Source: Cobetia amphilecti
GTDB lineage: Bacteria > Pseudomonadota > Gammaproteobacteria > Pseudomonadales > Halomonadaceae
Direction: 5' to 3'
Length of the DNA: 64,000 nucleotides
Assembly: GCF_020217465.1 (NCBI RefSeq)
Contig: NZ_CP084115.1
Span: forward strand, 1,178,001 to 1,242,000
The translations under genes and the position numbers were made by a program. Below the pieces are notes generated by a model. It ran no database searches and was not told where the DNA came from. It saw only the letters and a list, made by a program, of their open reading frames with translations. How positions within the stretch are numbered: the stretch's first letter is position 1; each line of letters opens with the position of its first letter. Shown piece after piece: positions 18,496 to 26,775 of this stretch.

Positions 18496-19440
18496 ATGAA
18501 TGCCACCTCACGGCAACCCCGGCCCGGGCAGGACTTGTCCAAGCAGGGCGACGCTAACCCGGCGGGCCTGAATGCCGACACCGAGCGCCCGGTGCTGGCC
18601 TTCGCGCATGCCAATGGCTTCACCGGTGCCTGCTACAAGAGCCTGCTGGCGCCGCTGGCCGAGCACTTCAATCTGCTACCGGTGGACCGACTGGCGCACG
18701 ACCCTGCCTACCCGGTCGGCAACAATCTGATCTCGCTGCGTGATGAGTGGCTGGCGTGTCTGGACGCCGCGCTGGGGCCATTGCCCGCGGCGGGCGGCAC
18801 CGGGCGCAAGGTGATCGGGGTCGGGCATTCGCTGGGAGGCATCGTCAATTACATGGCGGCGCTCAAGCAGCCGGAACGCTTCCACTGCCTCGTGCTGCTC
18901 GACCCGCCGTTGATGCTGGGCCGTGATGCGCTGGGCATGAAGGTCGCCAAGCGCTTCGGCTTCATTGATCGTGTCACGCCGGCAGGCCGCACTCGCGGGC
19001 GTCGCGCGCGCTGGGACTCCCGTCAGGCCATGCAGGATTACCTGCGCCGTCGTTCGCTGTTCGCCAATTTTACGCCAGAGGCGCTGGACGACTACGTCGA
19101 CAACGCCACCCATCGTCACGCGGATGGCAGCCTGTCATTGAGTTTCGATACCCGTCATGAGGTCGAGATCTTCCGTCACCTCAGCGATCACCTGTCAGGC
19201 TCGCCGGCGAAGCTGGCGGTGCCGGTCAGGATTCTGGCCGGCGCCCAGTCTGATCTGCTCACGCCGGCGCGTCAGGCACGCCTGCGCCGCGCCGGGCTGA
19301 CGGTGGAGCATGTCCGGGGAGGACATATGTACCCCTTCGAATACCCACAGGAGACGCGCGCCGCGCTGCTGGCGGCCATCGCGGACCTCGCGCCGCCGGA
19401 TGTACTGCCGCCAGGCCTGCTGGCCGGGAGGCAAGCATGA
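18496..19440 (+). CDS. Alpha/beta hydrolase
   Basis: 314-residue hydrolase. The nucleophile elbow is GVGHSLGGIVNYMAALK and an N-terminal oxyanion region FAHANGFTGACYK is typical of a group of gammaproteobacterial hydrolases. A late Asp (LAGAQSDLLTPARQARL) and His (VRGGHMYPFEYP) complete the triad. No signal peptide, so cytosolic. AAGGAG precedes ATG 18496. Substrate unknown; an ester of lipid type is likely. Its stop overlaps the next hydrolase gene by 4 bp, so the two are made together. Confidence 0.85.
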   Translation: MNATSRQPRPGQDLSKQGDANPAGLNADTERPVLAFAHANGFTGACYKSLLAPLAEHFNLLPVDRLAHDPAYPVGNNLISLRDEWLACLDAALGPLPAAGGTGRKVIGVGHSLGGIVNYMAALKQPERFHCLVLLDPPLMLGRDALGMKVAKRFGFIDRVTPAGRTRGRRARWDSRQAMQDYLRRRSLFANFTPEALDDYVDNATHRHADGSLSLSFDTRHEVEIFRHLSDHLSGSPAKLAVPVRILAGAQSDLLTPARQARLRRAGLTVEHVRGGHMYPFEYPQETRAALLAAIADLAPPDVLPPGLLAGRQA

Positions 19441-20405
19441 GCACTGATCAATCCATTCAGGACATCGCAGAGGCTCCCCTCAGCGCCAACGTTACGCTGC
19501 GAGAGCGTCGCTTCCCACGGCGCACAGGCGGAGAATTGGCGGCCCTGGAGTGGGCGCCTGCCGAGCACGCCGAGCAGGCACCGACGTGGCTGGCGCTGCA
19601 TGGCTGGCTCGACAATGCCGCCAGCTTCAGCCGCCTGGCGCCGCTGTTGTGTGAGCGGCTCGGCATTCGTCTCATCGCCATCGACATGGTCGGTCACGGT
19701 CTCTCGAGTCCGCTGGGTGAGCACGGTGATTATGCGGTGTGGGATTACTGCCACGATGTGATCGAGGCGCTGGAAGGCCTGTATGACGAGGGGCTGCCGC
19801 GCGCGCCGGTCACGGTGATGGCGCACTCGCTGGGGGCGGCGGTGTCGGGGCAGGTGGCTGCAGCGCTGCCGGAATATATCGCGCGACTGGTGCTGATCGA
19901 TGGCATCGGCGCACTTGCCTCGCCAGCATCGGAGGTGGTCGATCAGCTGCGCCGCGGATTGCTGGCACGCCACACGCAGCCGGTCAGGCGCGCCGCCACG
20001 CGACGTGCCCATTATCGTCATGTCGAGGACGCCGTGGCGGCGCGGGTCGCGGGAGGTGTCACGCCGATCGATGCCGACACGGCGCGGCCGATCGTCGAGC
20101 GCAACCTCGAGGTGCTGGAAGACGGTGGCCTGCGGCTGAGAAGTGACCGTCGCCTGCTGCGGCCTTCACTGATGCGCTACACCCCGGAGCAGGTGCTGGC
20201 GTTATTGGCGGCGTTGACCCAACCGGTACTGCTGATCGAGGGCGAGCAGGGTATCCTGACCATAAGGCACGAGGCACAGCAGGCGCGCGATGCCGTGAAG
20301 AGGCTCGAGCGTCGCGTCTTGCCGGGCGGCCACCACCTGCATCTGGAGCCGGCCCATGCGGCGGCGGTCGCCGATGCCATCGTCGAGTGGATCAGCTCGC
20401 ACTGA
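19437..20405 (+). CDS. Alpha/beta hydrolase
   Basis: 322-residue cytosolic hydrolase of the MEST/SERHL-like group: WLALHGWLDNAASFSRLAPL near the N-terminus, DMVGHGLSSP, nucleophile elbow VMAHSLGAAVSGQVAA, and a C-terminal GGHHLHLEPAHA with the catalytic His. It overlaps the upstream hydrolase gene (ATGA) and is followed after 58 bp by the patatin gene. Paired hydrolase genes of this kind exist in Pseudomonas. The substrate cannot be deduced. Confidence 0.85.
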   Translation: MSTDQSIQDIAEAPLSANVTLRERRFPRRTGGELAALEWAPAEHAEQAPTWLALHGWLDNAASFSRLAPLLCERLGIRLIAIDMVGHGLSSPLGEHGDYAVWDYCHDVIEALEGLYDEGLPRAPVTVMAHSLGAAVSGQVAAALPEYIARLVLIDGIGALASPASEVVDQLRRGLLARHTQPVRRAATRRAHYRHVEDAVAARVAGGVTPIDADTARPIVERNLEVLEDGGLRLRSDRRLLRPSLMRYTPEQVLALLAALTQPVLLIEGEQGILTIRHEAQQARDAVKRLERRVLPGGHHLHLEPAHAAAVADAIVEWISSH

Positions 20406-20463
20406 GCGATGCACCGCGTGCCGTGTCCGTTCATCTTTCATCATCTGCAGCGGGAGACATGCC

Positions 20464-21633
20464 ATGGCCAAGCGCAAGACCATCGCCCTGGCACTGGGGA
20501 GTGGCGGGGCCCGAGGCTATGCCCATATCGGCGTCATCGAGGAAGTGCTGGCGCGCGGTTACGACATTCGCGCCATTTCGGGCTGCTCGATGGGCGCACT
20601 GGTCGGGGGTATCCATGCCGCCGGCAAGCTGGATGCCTATCGCGACTGGGTCTGTGAGCTGGATTACTTCGACGTGCTGCGGCTGGTGGATGTCACCTGG
20701 AGTCCGATGGGCGCCATCCGCGCGCGCCGCATCATGGATGAGCTGGAAGCCCTGATCGGCGACACGCGCATCGAGGATCTGCCGATTGCGGTCACCACCG
20801 TCGCCACCGACCTGATCGCCCAGAAGGAGGTCTGGTTCCAGAGCGGCAATCTGCTCGAGGCGATTCGGGCCTCCATCGCGGTGCCCGGGGTGATCACGCC
20901 GGTGCAACGCGACCGCAAGGTGCTGGTGGATGGCGGCCTGATGAATCCCTTGCCGATCACGCCGCTGGTCGCCGCCCACGTTGACCTGGTGCTGGCGGTC
21001 AACGCCACGGCGCATTCGCCGCGCAATCAGACACTGGAGCAGATGCTGCCGCCGGCCGATGCCGCCGAGGAAGAGGCGCGCGAAGCTGCCCTGGAAGCGC
21101 GCGGCGGTGGTTTCAGTGACTGGCTGCGGGGAGTGCGTCGCGGTGCCGAGCGCATCTTCTCTGCCGAGAAGGAGCAGGCGCTGGAGGACCAGCAGGGCAT
21201 GGCATTTGCCAGTCCGGTCGGCGGCGTCCCGCTGCCGCCGGGCGATGCCTCGCGCCTGAAGTTCGAGGCACTGAAAAGCAGCGATGCCGAGCCAGCGCCG
21301 GGAGAAGAAGCGTTGGCAGAGCCGCAGGCAGAGACTGGCGCTGTCGTCACCCATGGCAGGCAGCCGCCATCTGCAGCCGAGCCTGAGCGGGTCGATGAGA
21401 ACGCGCCGGAGCTTGCCTGGGGCAAGCTGGACATGATGATGCGCTCCTTCGATATCACCCAGGCGACGCTGGCCAAGTACAAGATCGCCGGCTATCCGCC
21501 GGATATCCTGGTCGAGATTCCCAAGACGGTGTGTGGCGCCTATGAATTCCACCGCGCCGCGGGCCTGATCAAGCTGGGCCGGCACCTGGCCGCTGAAGCG
21601 CTGGATCGCTACGAGAAGGGCAGCGACGGCTAG
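20464..21633 (+). CDS. Patatin-like phospholipase (RssA/YchK type)
   Basis: 389-residue serine hydrolase. The oxyanion loop is GSGGARGYAHIG, the nucleophile S42 is in GCSMG, and the dyad Asp is D156 in VLVDGGLMNPLP. ATG 20464 has GGGAG at the right distance; upstream starts would lack it. The region after residue 190 contains a Pro/Ala/Glu-rich insertion that looks disordered, and the protein ends with a helical part (DMMMRSFDITQATLAKYKIA; YPPDILVEIPKTVCGAYEFH) shared with larger RssA relatives. No signal peptide, so likely acts on membrane lipids from the cytosol. It closes a three-gene hydrolase cluster. Confidence 0.87.
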   Translation: MAKRKTIALALGSGGARGYAHIGVIEEVLARGYDIRAISGCSMGALVGGIHAAGKLDAYRDWVCELDYFDVLRLVDVTWSPMGAIRARRIMDELEALIGDTRIEDLPIAVTTVATDLIAQKEVWFQSGNLLEAIRASIAVPGVITPVQRDRKVLVDGGLMNPLPITPLVAAHVDLVLAVNATAHSPRNQTLEQMLPPADAAEEEAREAALEARGGGFSDWLRGVRRGAERIFSAEKEQALEDQQGMAFASPVGGVPLPPGDASRLKFEALKSSDAEPAPGEEALAEPQAETGAVVTHGRQPPSAAEPERVDENAPELAWGKLDMMMRSFDITQATLAKYKIAGYPPDILVEIPKTVCGAYEFHRAAGLIKLGRHLAAEALDRYEKGSDG

Positions 21634-21656
21634 CCTTGTTTGAGTTGCCCTTTAAT

Positions 21657-21692
21657 GAAAAAGCCCCCGCCAATCGGCGGGGGCTTTTCGTT
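21657..21692. terminator. Bidirectional terminator after the patatin gene
   Basis: GAAAAAGCCCCCGCC pairs with GGCGGGGGCTTTTC across AATC, with A and T runs on the two sides. It can stop both the patatin transcript and the convergent pheC transcript. Confidence 0.93.
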
Positions 21693-21695
21693 ACG

Positions 21696-21740
21696 GTGCT
21701 CTTCAATACAGTGCTCTTCAATACAGAGCTCTTCATTGAA
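21696..21740. repeat. Three tandem 15-bp units GWGCTCTTCAWTNNA
   Basis: Units at 21696-21710 and 21711-21725 are identical (GTGCTCTTCAATACA); a third, altered unit is 21726-21740. The last unit forms a near-perfect palindrome GCTCTTCA-T-TGAAGAGC (21728-21744). Confidence 0.85.
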
Positions 21741-21774
21741 GAGCGTGTGACCGAAGCCTGAGCGAAGCGTCGTC

Positions 21775-22617
21775 TCAGCCGTTGATCCACTTGTCGAAGA
21801 TGGCAGCCTGCTCGCCGGTGCCCTGCATCTGGGTCAGCCACTGATCGACGTAGGCCTTCCAGATATTGTCACCCAGCGGCAGCAGATAGCCCTTCTGGGA
21901 GAAGGTGAATGGCGTGTCCGGGTGCACGCTGCACAGTTCCGGGTGACGGCTGGCCTGCAGCTGGGTCTCGATGGCGTCGGTGACCATCACATCGGCACGG
22001 TCTTCGATGATGTTGTTGAAGATGGTGCGGTTGTCGTTATGCGCGACGCGCGTGGCATCGCTCAGGTATTCATTGGCGAAGCGCTCGTTGGTGCCGCCCG
22101 GATTGACGGTGATGCGCACGCTGGGCTGATTGATCTGCGCGACGGTCTGGTACTTGTCGACGTCCTCGCAGCGCACGATGGGCGTCTTGCCGCCGGTCTG
22201 GTACGGCTTACTGAAGTAGGCCTGAGCCTGACGGTCCAGCTTGACCGAGATACCGGACATGGCGATGTCGCACTTGCCGGAGGTGAAGTCTTCCATCAGC
22301 GTCGGCCAGCTGGTCGGCACGGGCTGTACCGTGGCGCCCAGGCTCTTGGCCAGTGAGGCGGCCATGTCGATGTCGATGCCTTCGAAGTCGCCATTGTCTT
22401 CACGGTGGCTGAAGGGCGCGTAGTCACCGGTGGTACAGACCTTCAGCACCTGGCCTTGTTGCACGCGCGAAAGGGTGCTGTCGGACAGTGCATCGCTGGC
22501 GGCGGCCGGCATGGCGAAGGCCAGTGACAGGCCAGCGGCGGTCGCGCCGCCGAGAATGGCAGCGGAAAGGGCGTGGCGTGAAGAAGTGCGCATTGGCTGT
22601 TCAGCGTTGGGTGTCAT
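21775..22617 (-). CDS. pheC: Periplasmic cyclohexadienyl (prephenate/arogenate) dehydratase
   Basis: 280-residue secreted protein with solute-binding-protein fold. Signal peptide is residues about 9-40 (AAILGGATAAGLSLAFA, then AAAS). It looks like an amino-acid ABC binding protein, but the specific strings CTTGDYAPFSHRE, VPTSWPTLMEDF, CDIAMSGISVKLDRQ, YFSKPYQTGGKTPI, NPGGTNERFA, TIFNNII and MVTDAIETQLQASRHPELC follow Pseudomonas PheC closely. PheC converts prephenate to phenylpyruvate and arogenate to phenylalanine in the periplasm. ATG 22617 has AAGGGA in front; ATG 22593 does not. No permease genes are nearby, which also argues against a transporter component. An alternative is a related binding protein. 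Confidence 0.75.
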   Translation of the reverse strand: MTPNAEQPMRTSSRHALSAAILGGATAAGLSLAFAMPAAASDALSDSTLSRVQQGQVLKVCTTGDYAPFSHREDNGDFEGIDIDMAASLAKSLGATVQPVPTSWPTLMEDFTSGKCDIAMSGISVKLDRQAQAYFSKPYQTGGKTPIVRCEDVDKYQTVAQINQPSVRITVNPGGTNERFANEYLSDATRVAHNDNRTIFNNIIEDRADVMVTDAIETQLQASRHPELCSVHPDTPFTFSQKGYLLPLGDNIWKAYVDQWLTQMQGTGEQAAIFDKWING

Positions 22618-22685
22618 CAGGGTGTTCCCTTGTCTTTATGGCGGCAGGCTCGGCGTGAGGCCTGCCTCTGCTACTCGAGTGCTAG

Positions 22686-22747
22686 GCTATTCAAGCACTC
22701 AGTTATTCAGATGCTCGCTATTCAAGTGCTCAGCGATTCAGATGCTC
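22686..22747. repeat. Two tandem 31-bp units built of half-repeats
   Basis: 22686-22716 and 22717-22747 both read GCTATTCAAG...CTCAG..ATTCAGATGCTC, differing at four positions. Each unit holds two related halves (TATTCAAGNNCTCAG and NATTCAGATGCTCG). The array lies between the divergently read pheC start and the Smr gene stop. Confidence 0.85.
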
Positions 22748-22789
22748 GGATCGTCAATGTCTCGGCGGTGTGGCGAGCGCGGGATTCGC

Positions 22790-23395
22790 TCAGTCGAGCA
22801 GCGGGTCACGGCCCTTGCTGCGCAGCAGGACATAGACTGCGCCGCTGCCGCCATCCAGCTCCAGTGACGAGGTGAAGGCCAGCACGTCAGGCCATTGGCG
22901 CAGCCAGGCATTGACGTGGCTCTTGATGATGGGGTGATCGGCCATGCCGGTCCATGCCTTGCCATGCACCACCAGCACGCAGCGTGAGCGACGGGCGATG
23001 GCATCGTCGATGAAGGACTCGAGCTCGATGCGGGCCTGCTCCAGCGTATAGCCGTGCAGGTCGAGGCCCGCCTCCCAGGCGATCTCGCCGCGCTTGAGGC
23101 GCTGACGCTGGCGGTAGGGGAGATCAGGCACCGCGAAGTCGAGCAGCTGGCTGGGCGTGACCGGCTCGACCTGACCATCGGTGGTACGTGATGGCGTGCC
23201 GAGCGTGTCGGTCGAGGCTTCGCTGGCGGCAGCGCGCCGCGCCGCCAGACGCGCCTGCTCTTCCTTGTCGACGGGCTTGCGGCCGGGGTCGGCGCGGTTG
23301 GTGGTGATCTTGCGAACGCCGGCCTGCTTGAGGGCGGCACGGAAGGCGTTGAAGTCGTCGCCGGTATCCGAGCTGTCGTCGTGGTTGGGTGGCAT
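22790..23395 (-). CDS. Smr domain protein (YfcN/SmrB-like)
   Basis: 201-residue cytosolic protein. The C-terminal Smr domain (about residues 100-190) is marked by LDLHGYTLEQARIELESF, VVHGKAW and GGSGAVYVLLR. The N-terminus is charged and variable (KPVDKEEQARLAARRAAA). SmrB in E. coli is an endonuclease acting on collided ribosomes; the DLHG and HGK motifs are kept here, but whether this is the true SmrB is inference. GGAG lies seven bases before ATG 23395; an upstream ATG at 23425 has no such site. It is divergent from prmB, as in several Proteobacteria where smr and prmB are neighbours. Confidence 0.85.
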   Translation of the reverse strand: MPPNHDDSSDTGDDFNAFRAALKQAGVRKITTNRADPGRKPVDKEEQARLAARRAAASEASTDTLGTPSRTTDGQVEPVTPSQLLDFAVPDLPYRQRQRLKRGEIAWEAGLDLHGYTLEQARIELESFIDDAIARRSRCVLVVHGKAWTGMADHPIIKSHVNAWLRQWPDVLAFTSSLELDGGSGAVYVLLRSKGRDPLLD

Positions 23396-23443
23396 GGCCG
23401 GGCTCCGCGGGCAATAAAATGGCAAGTCGCGCAGTATAGCGCG

Positions 23444-23512
23444 GCTGTTGTCGCTGTCGAAGACAGGCTGTTGTCACTTTCGAAGACAGGCGGTTGTCGC
23501 TTGCGAAGACAA
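23444..23512. repeat. Three tandem 23-bp units between smr and prmB
   Basis: Units 23444-23466, 23467-23489 and 23490-23512 follow GCKGTTGTCNCTTKCGAAGACAR. Each unit carries TTGTC and GACAR arms that could pair, so the array may be seen as three small imperfect inverted repeats. It sits in the shared upstream region of two divergent genes. Confidence 0.88.
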
Positions 23513-23649
23513 AAGCGGCAGGCGCGCCATCAAGGCATGCCAAGGGTCGCCGCCACGCCTCGTGAACGCTACAATGCCTGCGCGAGACGCCACCGGCCCC
23601 TCACGACTGGCGGCGCTCGTTGTCCATCTGTCCGCTTACAGGAATCACC

Positions 23650-24612
23650 GTGTCCACATCTTCCGCGTCCGACCTGCGCCATCCTTCCAGCCTCAGTGAG
23701 CCGGACTCCCGTCTCGTCGAGGAGCTGGTGACCCTGCGCGACCTGATCCGCTGGGCGACCAGTGAGTTCCACGCGCATCGCCTGCACTTCGCCCATGGCA
23801 CCGATTCTGCCTGGGATGAAGCGGTGGCGCTGGTGCTGGGTGCGCTGCATCTGCCGTGGGGCACGGACCCCGCCGTGATCGACGCGCGCCTTCTGACCAT
23901 GGAGCGAGCGCGCATCGTGGCGCTGGTGCGTGAGCGCATCACCACCCGCAAGCCGCTGCCGTACCTGCTCGGCGAGGCCTTCTTCACTGGCGTGCCCTTC
24001 GATGTCGATGAGCGCGTGCTGATTCCGCGCTCGCCGATCGCCGAGCTGATCGAGAGCGGCTTCTCGGCCTGGTTCCCGGAACTGCCGCCGACTCGCGTGC
24101 TGGACATGTGTACCGGTTCCGGCTGCATCGGTATCGCCACCGCGCTGGTAATGCCGACCGCCGAGGTCGACCTGGTCGATATCAGCAGCGAGGCGCTGGA
24201 AGTCGCGCGACGCAACATCGAACGCCACGACGTGGCAGGGCGTGTCATCGCCGTGCAGTCGGACCTGTTCGCGGGCGTGGCGGGCAAGCGCTATGACCTG
24301 ATCGTCTCCAATCCGCCCTATGTGGATACCTTCGATCTCTCCAACATGCCGCAGGAATTCGGCCATGAGCCGGCGCTGGCGCTGGGCGCCGGTGATGACG
24401 GCCTGGATATCGTGCGTCGTATCCTGCGTGAGGCGCGTGACTACCTGACCGACGACGGCGTCTTGATCGTCGAGGTCGGCAACTCCGAGCGTCACCTGAT
24501 GGAAGCCTTCCCGGAAGTGCCCTTCATGTGGCTGGAGTTCGAGCGCGGCGGCAACGGCGTCTTCGCCATCGATGCCCAGACGCTGGAAGTCTGCGCGCCC
24601 GAATTCGCTTGA
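23650..24612 (+). CDS. prmB: Ribosomal protein uL3 N5-glutamine methyltransferase
   Basis: 320-residue SAM-dependent methyltransferase. Motif I is [14 protein letters not shown], and the catalytic NPPY motif is at residues 221-224 ([10 protein letters not shown]). The N-terminal helical domain begins [15 protein letters not shown], and [20 protein letters not shown] and [12 protein letters not shown] are typical of PrmB rather than PrmC. GTG 23650 is favoured: AGGA is seven bases upstream, whereas an in-frame upstream start at 23620 has none. aroC follows, an arrangement common in gammaproteobacteria. Confidence 0.93.
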   Translation: MSTSSASDLRHPSSLSEPDSRLVEELVTLRDLIRWATSEFHAHRLHFAHGTDSAWDEAVALVLGALHLPWGTDPAVIDARLLTMERARIVALVRERITTRKPLPYLLGEAFFTGVPFDVDERVLIPRSPIAELIESGFSAWFPELPPTRVLDMCTGSGCIGIATALVMPTAEVDLVDISSEALEVARRNIERHDVAGRVIAVQSDLFAGVAGKRYDLIVSNPPYVDTFDLSNMPQEFGHEPALALGAGDDGLDIVRRILREARDYLTDDGVLIVEVGNSERHLMEAFPEVPFMWLEFERGGNGVFAIDAQTLEVCAPEFA

Positions 24613-24673
24613 GCTGGCGGGCGCCTGACCCGGCGGATTTCGCTTGAGCTGGCGGGTGCCTGAGCTGGCGGGA
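24604..24673. repeat. Two tandem 35-bp units spanning the prmB stop
   Basis: 24604-24638 and 24639-24673 both start TTCGCTTGAGCTGGCGGG; differences are confined to the second half. The first copy contains the last codons and TGA of prmB, so the duplication recreated a second FA-stop sequence after the gene. Confidence 0.8.
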
Positions 24674-24779
24674 TTCGCCAGAAGCACGGGCGCAAGCCGC
24701 CAGGCTCTGCAACGCTTACGACAACTATTATCAGAACGCCGTCGGCCATGACCGGCGGCATCGCCTGAGGACCCCCTGA

Positions 24780-25871
24780 ATGTCCGGAAATACCTTCGGC
24801 AAGCTGTTCACCGTCACCACCTTCGGCGAAAGCCACGGTCCGGCACTGGGCGCCATCATCGATGGTTGCCCGCCGGGCATCGAGATCAGCGAAGCGGATC
24901 TGCAGATCGATCTGGACCGCCGCCGTCCCGGCACCTCGCGCCACACTACCCAGCGTCGCGAGCCGGACCAGGTGCGCATTCTCTCGGGCGTGTTCGAGGG
25001 TCGCACCACCGGCACGGCCATCGGCCTGATGATCGAGAACACCGATCAGCGCTCCAAGGACTACGGCAAGATCAAGGACCAGTTCCGTCCGGCCCACGCC
25101 GACTACACCTATCACCACAAGTACGGTGAGCGTGACTATCGTGGCGGCGGCCGCAGTTCGGCCCGCGAGACCGCGATGCGCGTCGCCGCCGGTGCCATCG
25201 CCAAGAAGTATCTGGCGGGCCTGGGCGTGCAGGTGCGTGGCTACCTGTCCCAGCTCGGCCCCATCGAGCTTGAGGTCAAGGACTGGTCGCTGGTCGACAC
25301 CAACCCGTTCTTCTGTGGCGATGCCGATCGCCTCGAGGAGCTGGAGCAGTACATGGACGCCCTGCGCAAGGAAGGCGATTCCGTGGGCGCCAAGGTCACC
25401 GTCGAGGCGACTGGCGTGCCGGTCGGCCTGGGTGAGCCGATCTTCGATCGCATCGATGCCGAACTCGCGCATGGCCTGATGAGCATCAATGCCGTCAAGG
25501 GCGTCGAGATCGGTGACGGTTTCGCCGTGGTCAGCCAGAAGGGCACCGAGCACCGTGACGAGATGACGCCGGAAGGCTTCCTCTCCAATCATGCCGGCGG
25601 CATTCTGGGCGGCATCACCAGCGGCCAGACCATCCGTGCCAGCATCGCCCTCAAGCCGACCTCCAGCCTGCGACTGCCGGGGCGCAGCATCGACGTCAAC
25701 GGCGAGGCGGTCGAGGTGATCACCACCGGCCGTCATGATCCGTGTGTCGGCATCCGCGCCACACCGATCGCCGAGGCGATGGTCGCGCTGACGCTGATGG
25801 ACCACCTGCTGCGCCATCGCGGTCAGAACGCCGACGTCAAGGTCGACACGCCGGTGCTGCGCGAGGTGTAA
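24780..25871 (+). CDS. aroC: Chorismate synthase
   Basis: 363-residue enzyme converting EPSP to chorismate, the last common step of aromatic amino-acid synthesis, using reduced FMN. All three family signatures are present: [37 protein letters not shown] and [11 protein letters not shown]-like [12 protein letters not shown] with [28 protein letters not shown] is the standard N-terminus. GAGGA lies upstream of ATG 24780. It links in pathway to pheC, trpF and trpBA in this window. Confidence 0.97.
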   Translation: MSGNTFGKLFTVTTFGESHGPALGAIIDGCPPGIEISEADLQIDLDRRRPGTSRHTTQRREPDQVRILSGVFEGRTTGTAIGLMIENTDQRSKDYGKIKDQFRPAHADYTYHHKYGERDYRGGGRSSARETAMRVAAGAIAKKYLAGLGVQVRGYLSQLGPIELEVKDWSLVDTNPFFCGDADRLEELEQYMDALRKEGDSVGAKVTVEATGVPVGLGEPIFDRIDAELAHGLMSINAVKGVEIGDGFAVVSQKGTEHRDEMTPEGFLSNHAGGILGGITSGQTIRASIALKPTSSLRLPGRSIDVNGEAVEVITTGRHDPCVGIRATPIAEAMVALTLMDHLLRHRGQNADVKVDTPVLREV

Positions 25872-25905
25872 GCCGCTTGCGGCGTTGCTGAGCTTGTAGA
25901 AAAAC

Positions 25906-25954
25906 ACGCCCCAGCCGTGGAGAGATGCCCTGCATCCTTCGTGGCTGGGGCGTC
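25906..25954 (+). terminator. Terminator-like hairpin after aroC
   Basis: ACGCCCCAGCC pairs with GGCTGGGGCGT; the intervening bases pair further (GATGC/GCATC). An A-run precedes it and a short T-rich stretch follows. Confidence 0.7.
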
Positions 25955-26042
25955 TTGCGTTGTGGGCTGGCTTGCGGAAAGTAAATAAGAAAAGACGTAA
26001 GTAGCAGGCTGCCCCCGTGTCACTCGCGCTGCTAGACTCGAA

Positions 26043-26056
26043 TGGCATGCATGCCA
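26043..26056. promoter_or_regulatory. 14-bp perfect palindrome upstream of the DUF6489 gene
   Basis: TGGCATGCATGCCA is fully self-complementary and lies 52 bp before the start codon, just after a TAGACT hexamer (26033-26038) that could be a -10 element. Candidate operator; no regulator recognised. Confidence 0.4.
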
Positions 26057-26107
26057 GCGGACTCGCGCACCACGCCGTGCGCGGGCAGACAACACAAGGA
26101 ATCTGCC

Positions 26108-26644
26108 ATGAAGATCAATGTCGAATTCGACCTCACGCCGCAGGAATTCCGCCAGGCGATGGGCCTGCCGGACGTGGAAGCCTTCCAGCAGGAATTGATG
26201 GAGCGCTTTCGTCGCCAGATGGAGGCCGGTGTTGAAGGCTACGACCCCATGAGTCTGCTCAAGCCATTGATGGCACCGGGCGCGGGCACGCCGTTTGCCA
26301 AGTTCATGCCGCCGGGCATGGCCGAGGGGATGATGGGCGGCGCGTCTGGCAATGCCGGGCAGGGCGCAGCGGGCGGCATGTCGGGCGACATGGGCGAGAG
26401 CATGGCCCAGGGCATGGCCGCCTTCAATCAGTACCAGAAGATGATGCTGGATACCCTGCAGCAGTTCGGTCAGGGCGGCGCGGAAGGCAAGGAGGCTGAC
26501 AAGCCGGAGTCTGCCACGCGCAGGAGTTCGGGGCCCAGTAGTGATCACGGCGCGGATCAGAAGGCAGAGCAAAGCGCCAGCCGGGCGGATGATGCGAAAC
26601 CGGCCTCCGCGGCCAGTGCGCGCTCACGCGCCAAGCGCAGTTGA
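26108..26644 (+). CDS. DUF6489 family protein of the PHA locus
   Basis: 178-residue soluble protein. The N-terminus MKINVEFDLTPQEFRQAMGL followed by PDVEAFQQELMERF matches the DUF6489 pattern; a Gly/Met-rich middle and amphipathic segment (GMAAFNQYQKMMLDTLQQFG, like a phasin helix) precede a disordered Lys/Ser/Ala tail ending SARSRAKRS. AAGGA precedes ATG 26108. It is 220 bp upstream of the phasin gene. Function is unknown; context suggests a granule-associated or regulatory protein (inference). Confidence 0.75.
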   Translation: MKINVEFDLTPQEFRQAMGLPDVEAFQQELMERFRRQMEAGVEGYDPMSLLKPLMAPGAGTPFAKFMPPGMAEGMMGGASGNAGQGAAGGMSGDMGESMAQGMAAFNQYQKMMLDTLQQFGQGGAEGKEADKPESATRRSSGPSSDHGADQKAEQSASRADDAKPASAASARSRAKRS

Positions 26645-26700
26645 TGACCGGCAGGCGCGAAGAACGCTCCTGGCTGACGGGGGCGTGAGGCATGCCCGGC

Positions 26701-26749
26701 CAATCCCATGACAGAAAATGTCGTTTGACAGTTTTCTGTCATGGGATTG
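26701..26749. repeat. 49-bp palindrome with perfect 18-bp arms
   Basis: CAATCCCATGACAGAAAA (26701-26718) is exactly matched by its reverse complement at 26732-26749; the 13-bp centre contains TGTC-GTTT-GACA, so nearly the whole element is symmetric. It lies between the DUF6489 and phasin genes, 116 bp before the phasin ATG. No T-run follows, so it is not a standard terminator. No second copy is seen in the window. Confidence 0.9.
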
Positions 26750-26775
26750 CAACCACCTGAGGAGCAGACTAGTCT

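Noticed and set aside
21775-22617. Amino-acid ABC transporter binding protein
   Set aside because: Closer resemblance to PheC strings and absence of permease/ATPase genes nearby; kept as an alternative only.
23444-23512. Possible CRISPR array
   Set aside because: The 23-bp units are directly adjacent with no spacers, and no cas gene is present; it is a plain tandem repeat. The same holds for the other arrays.
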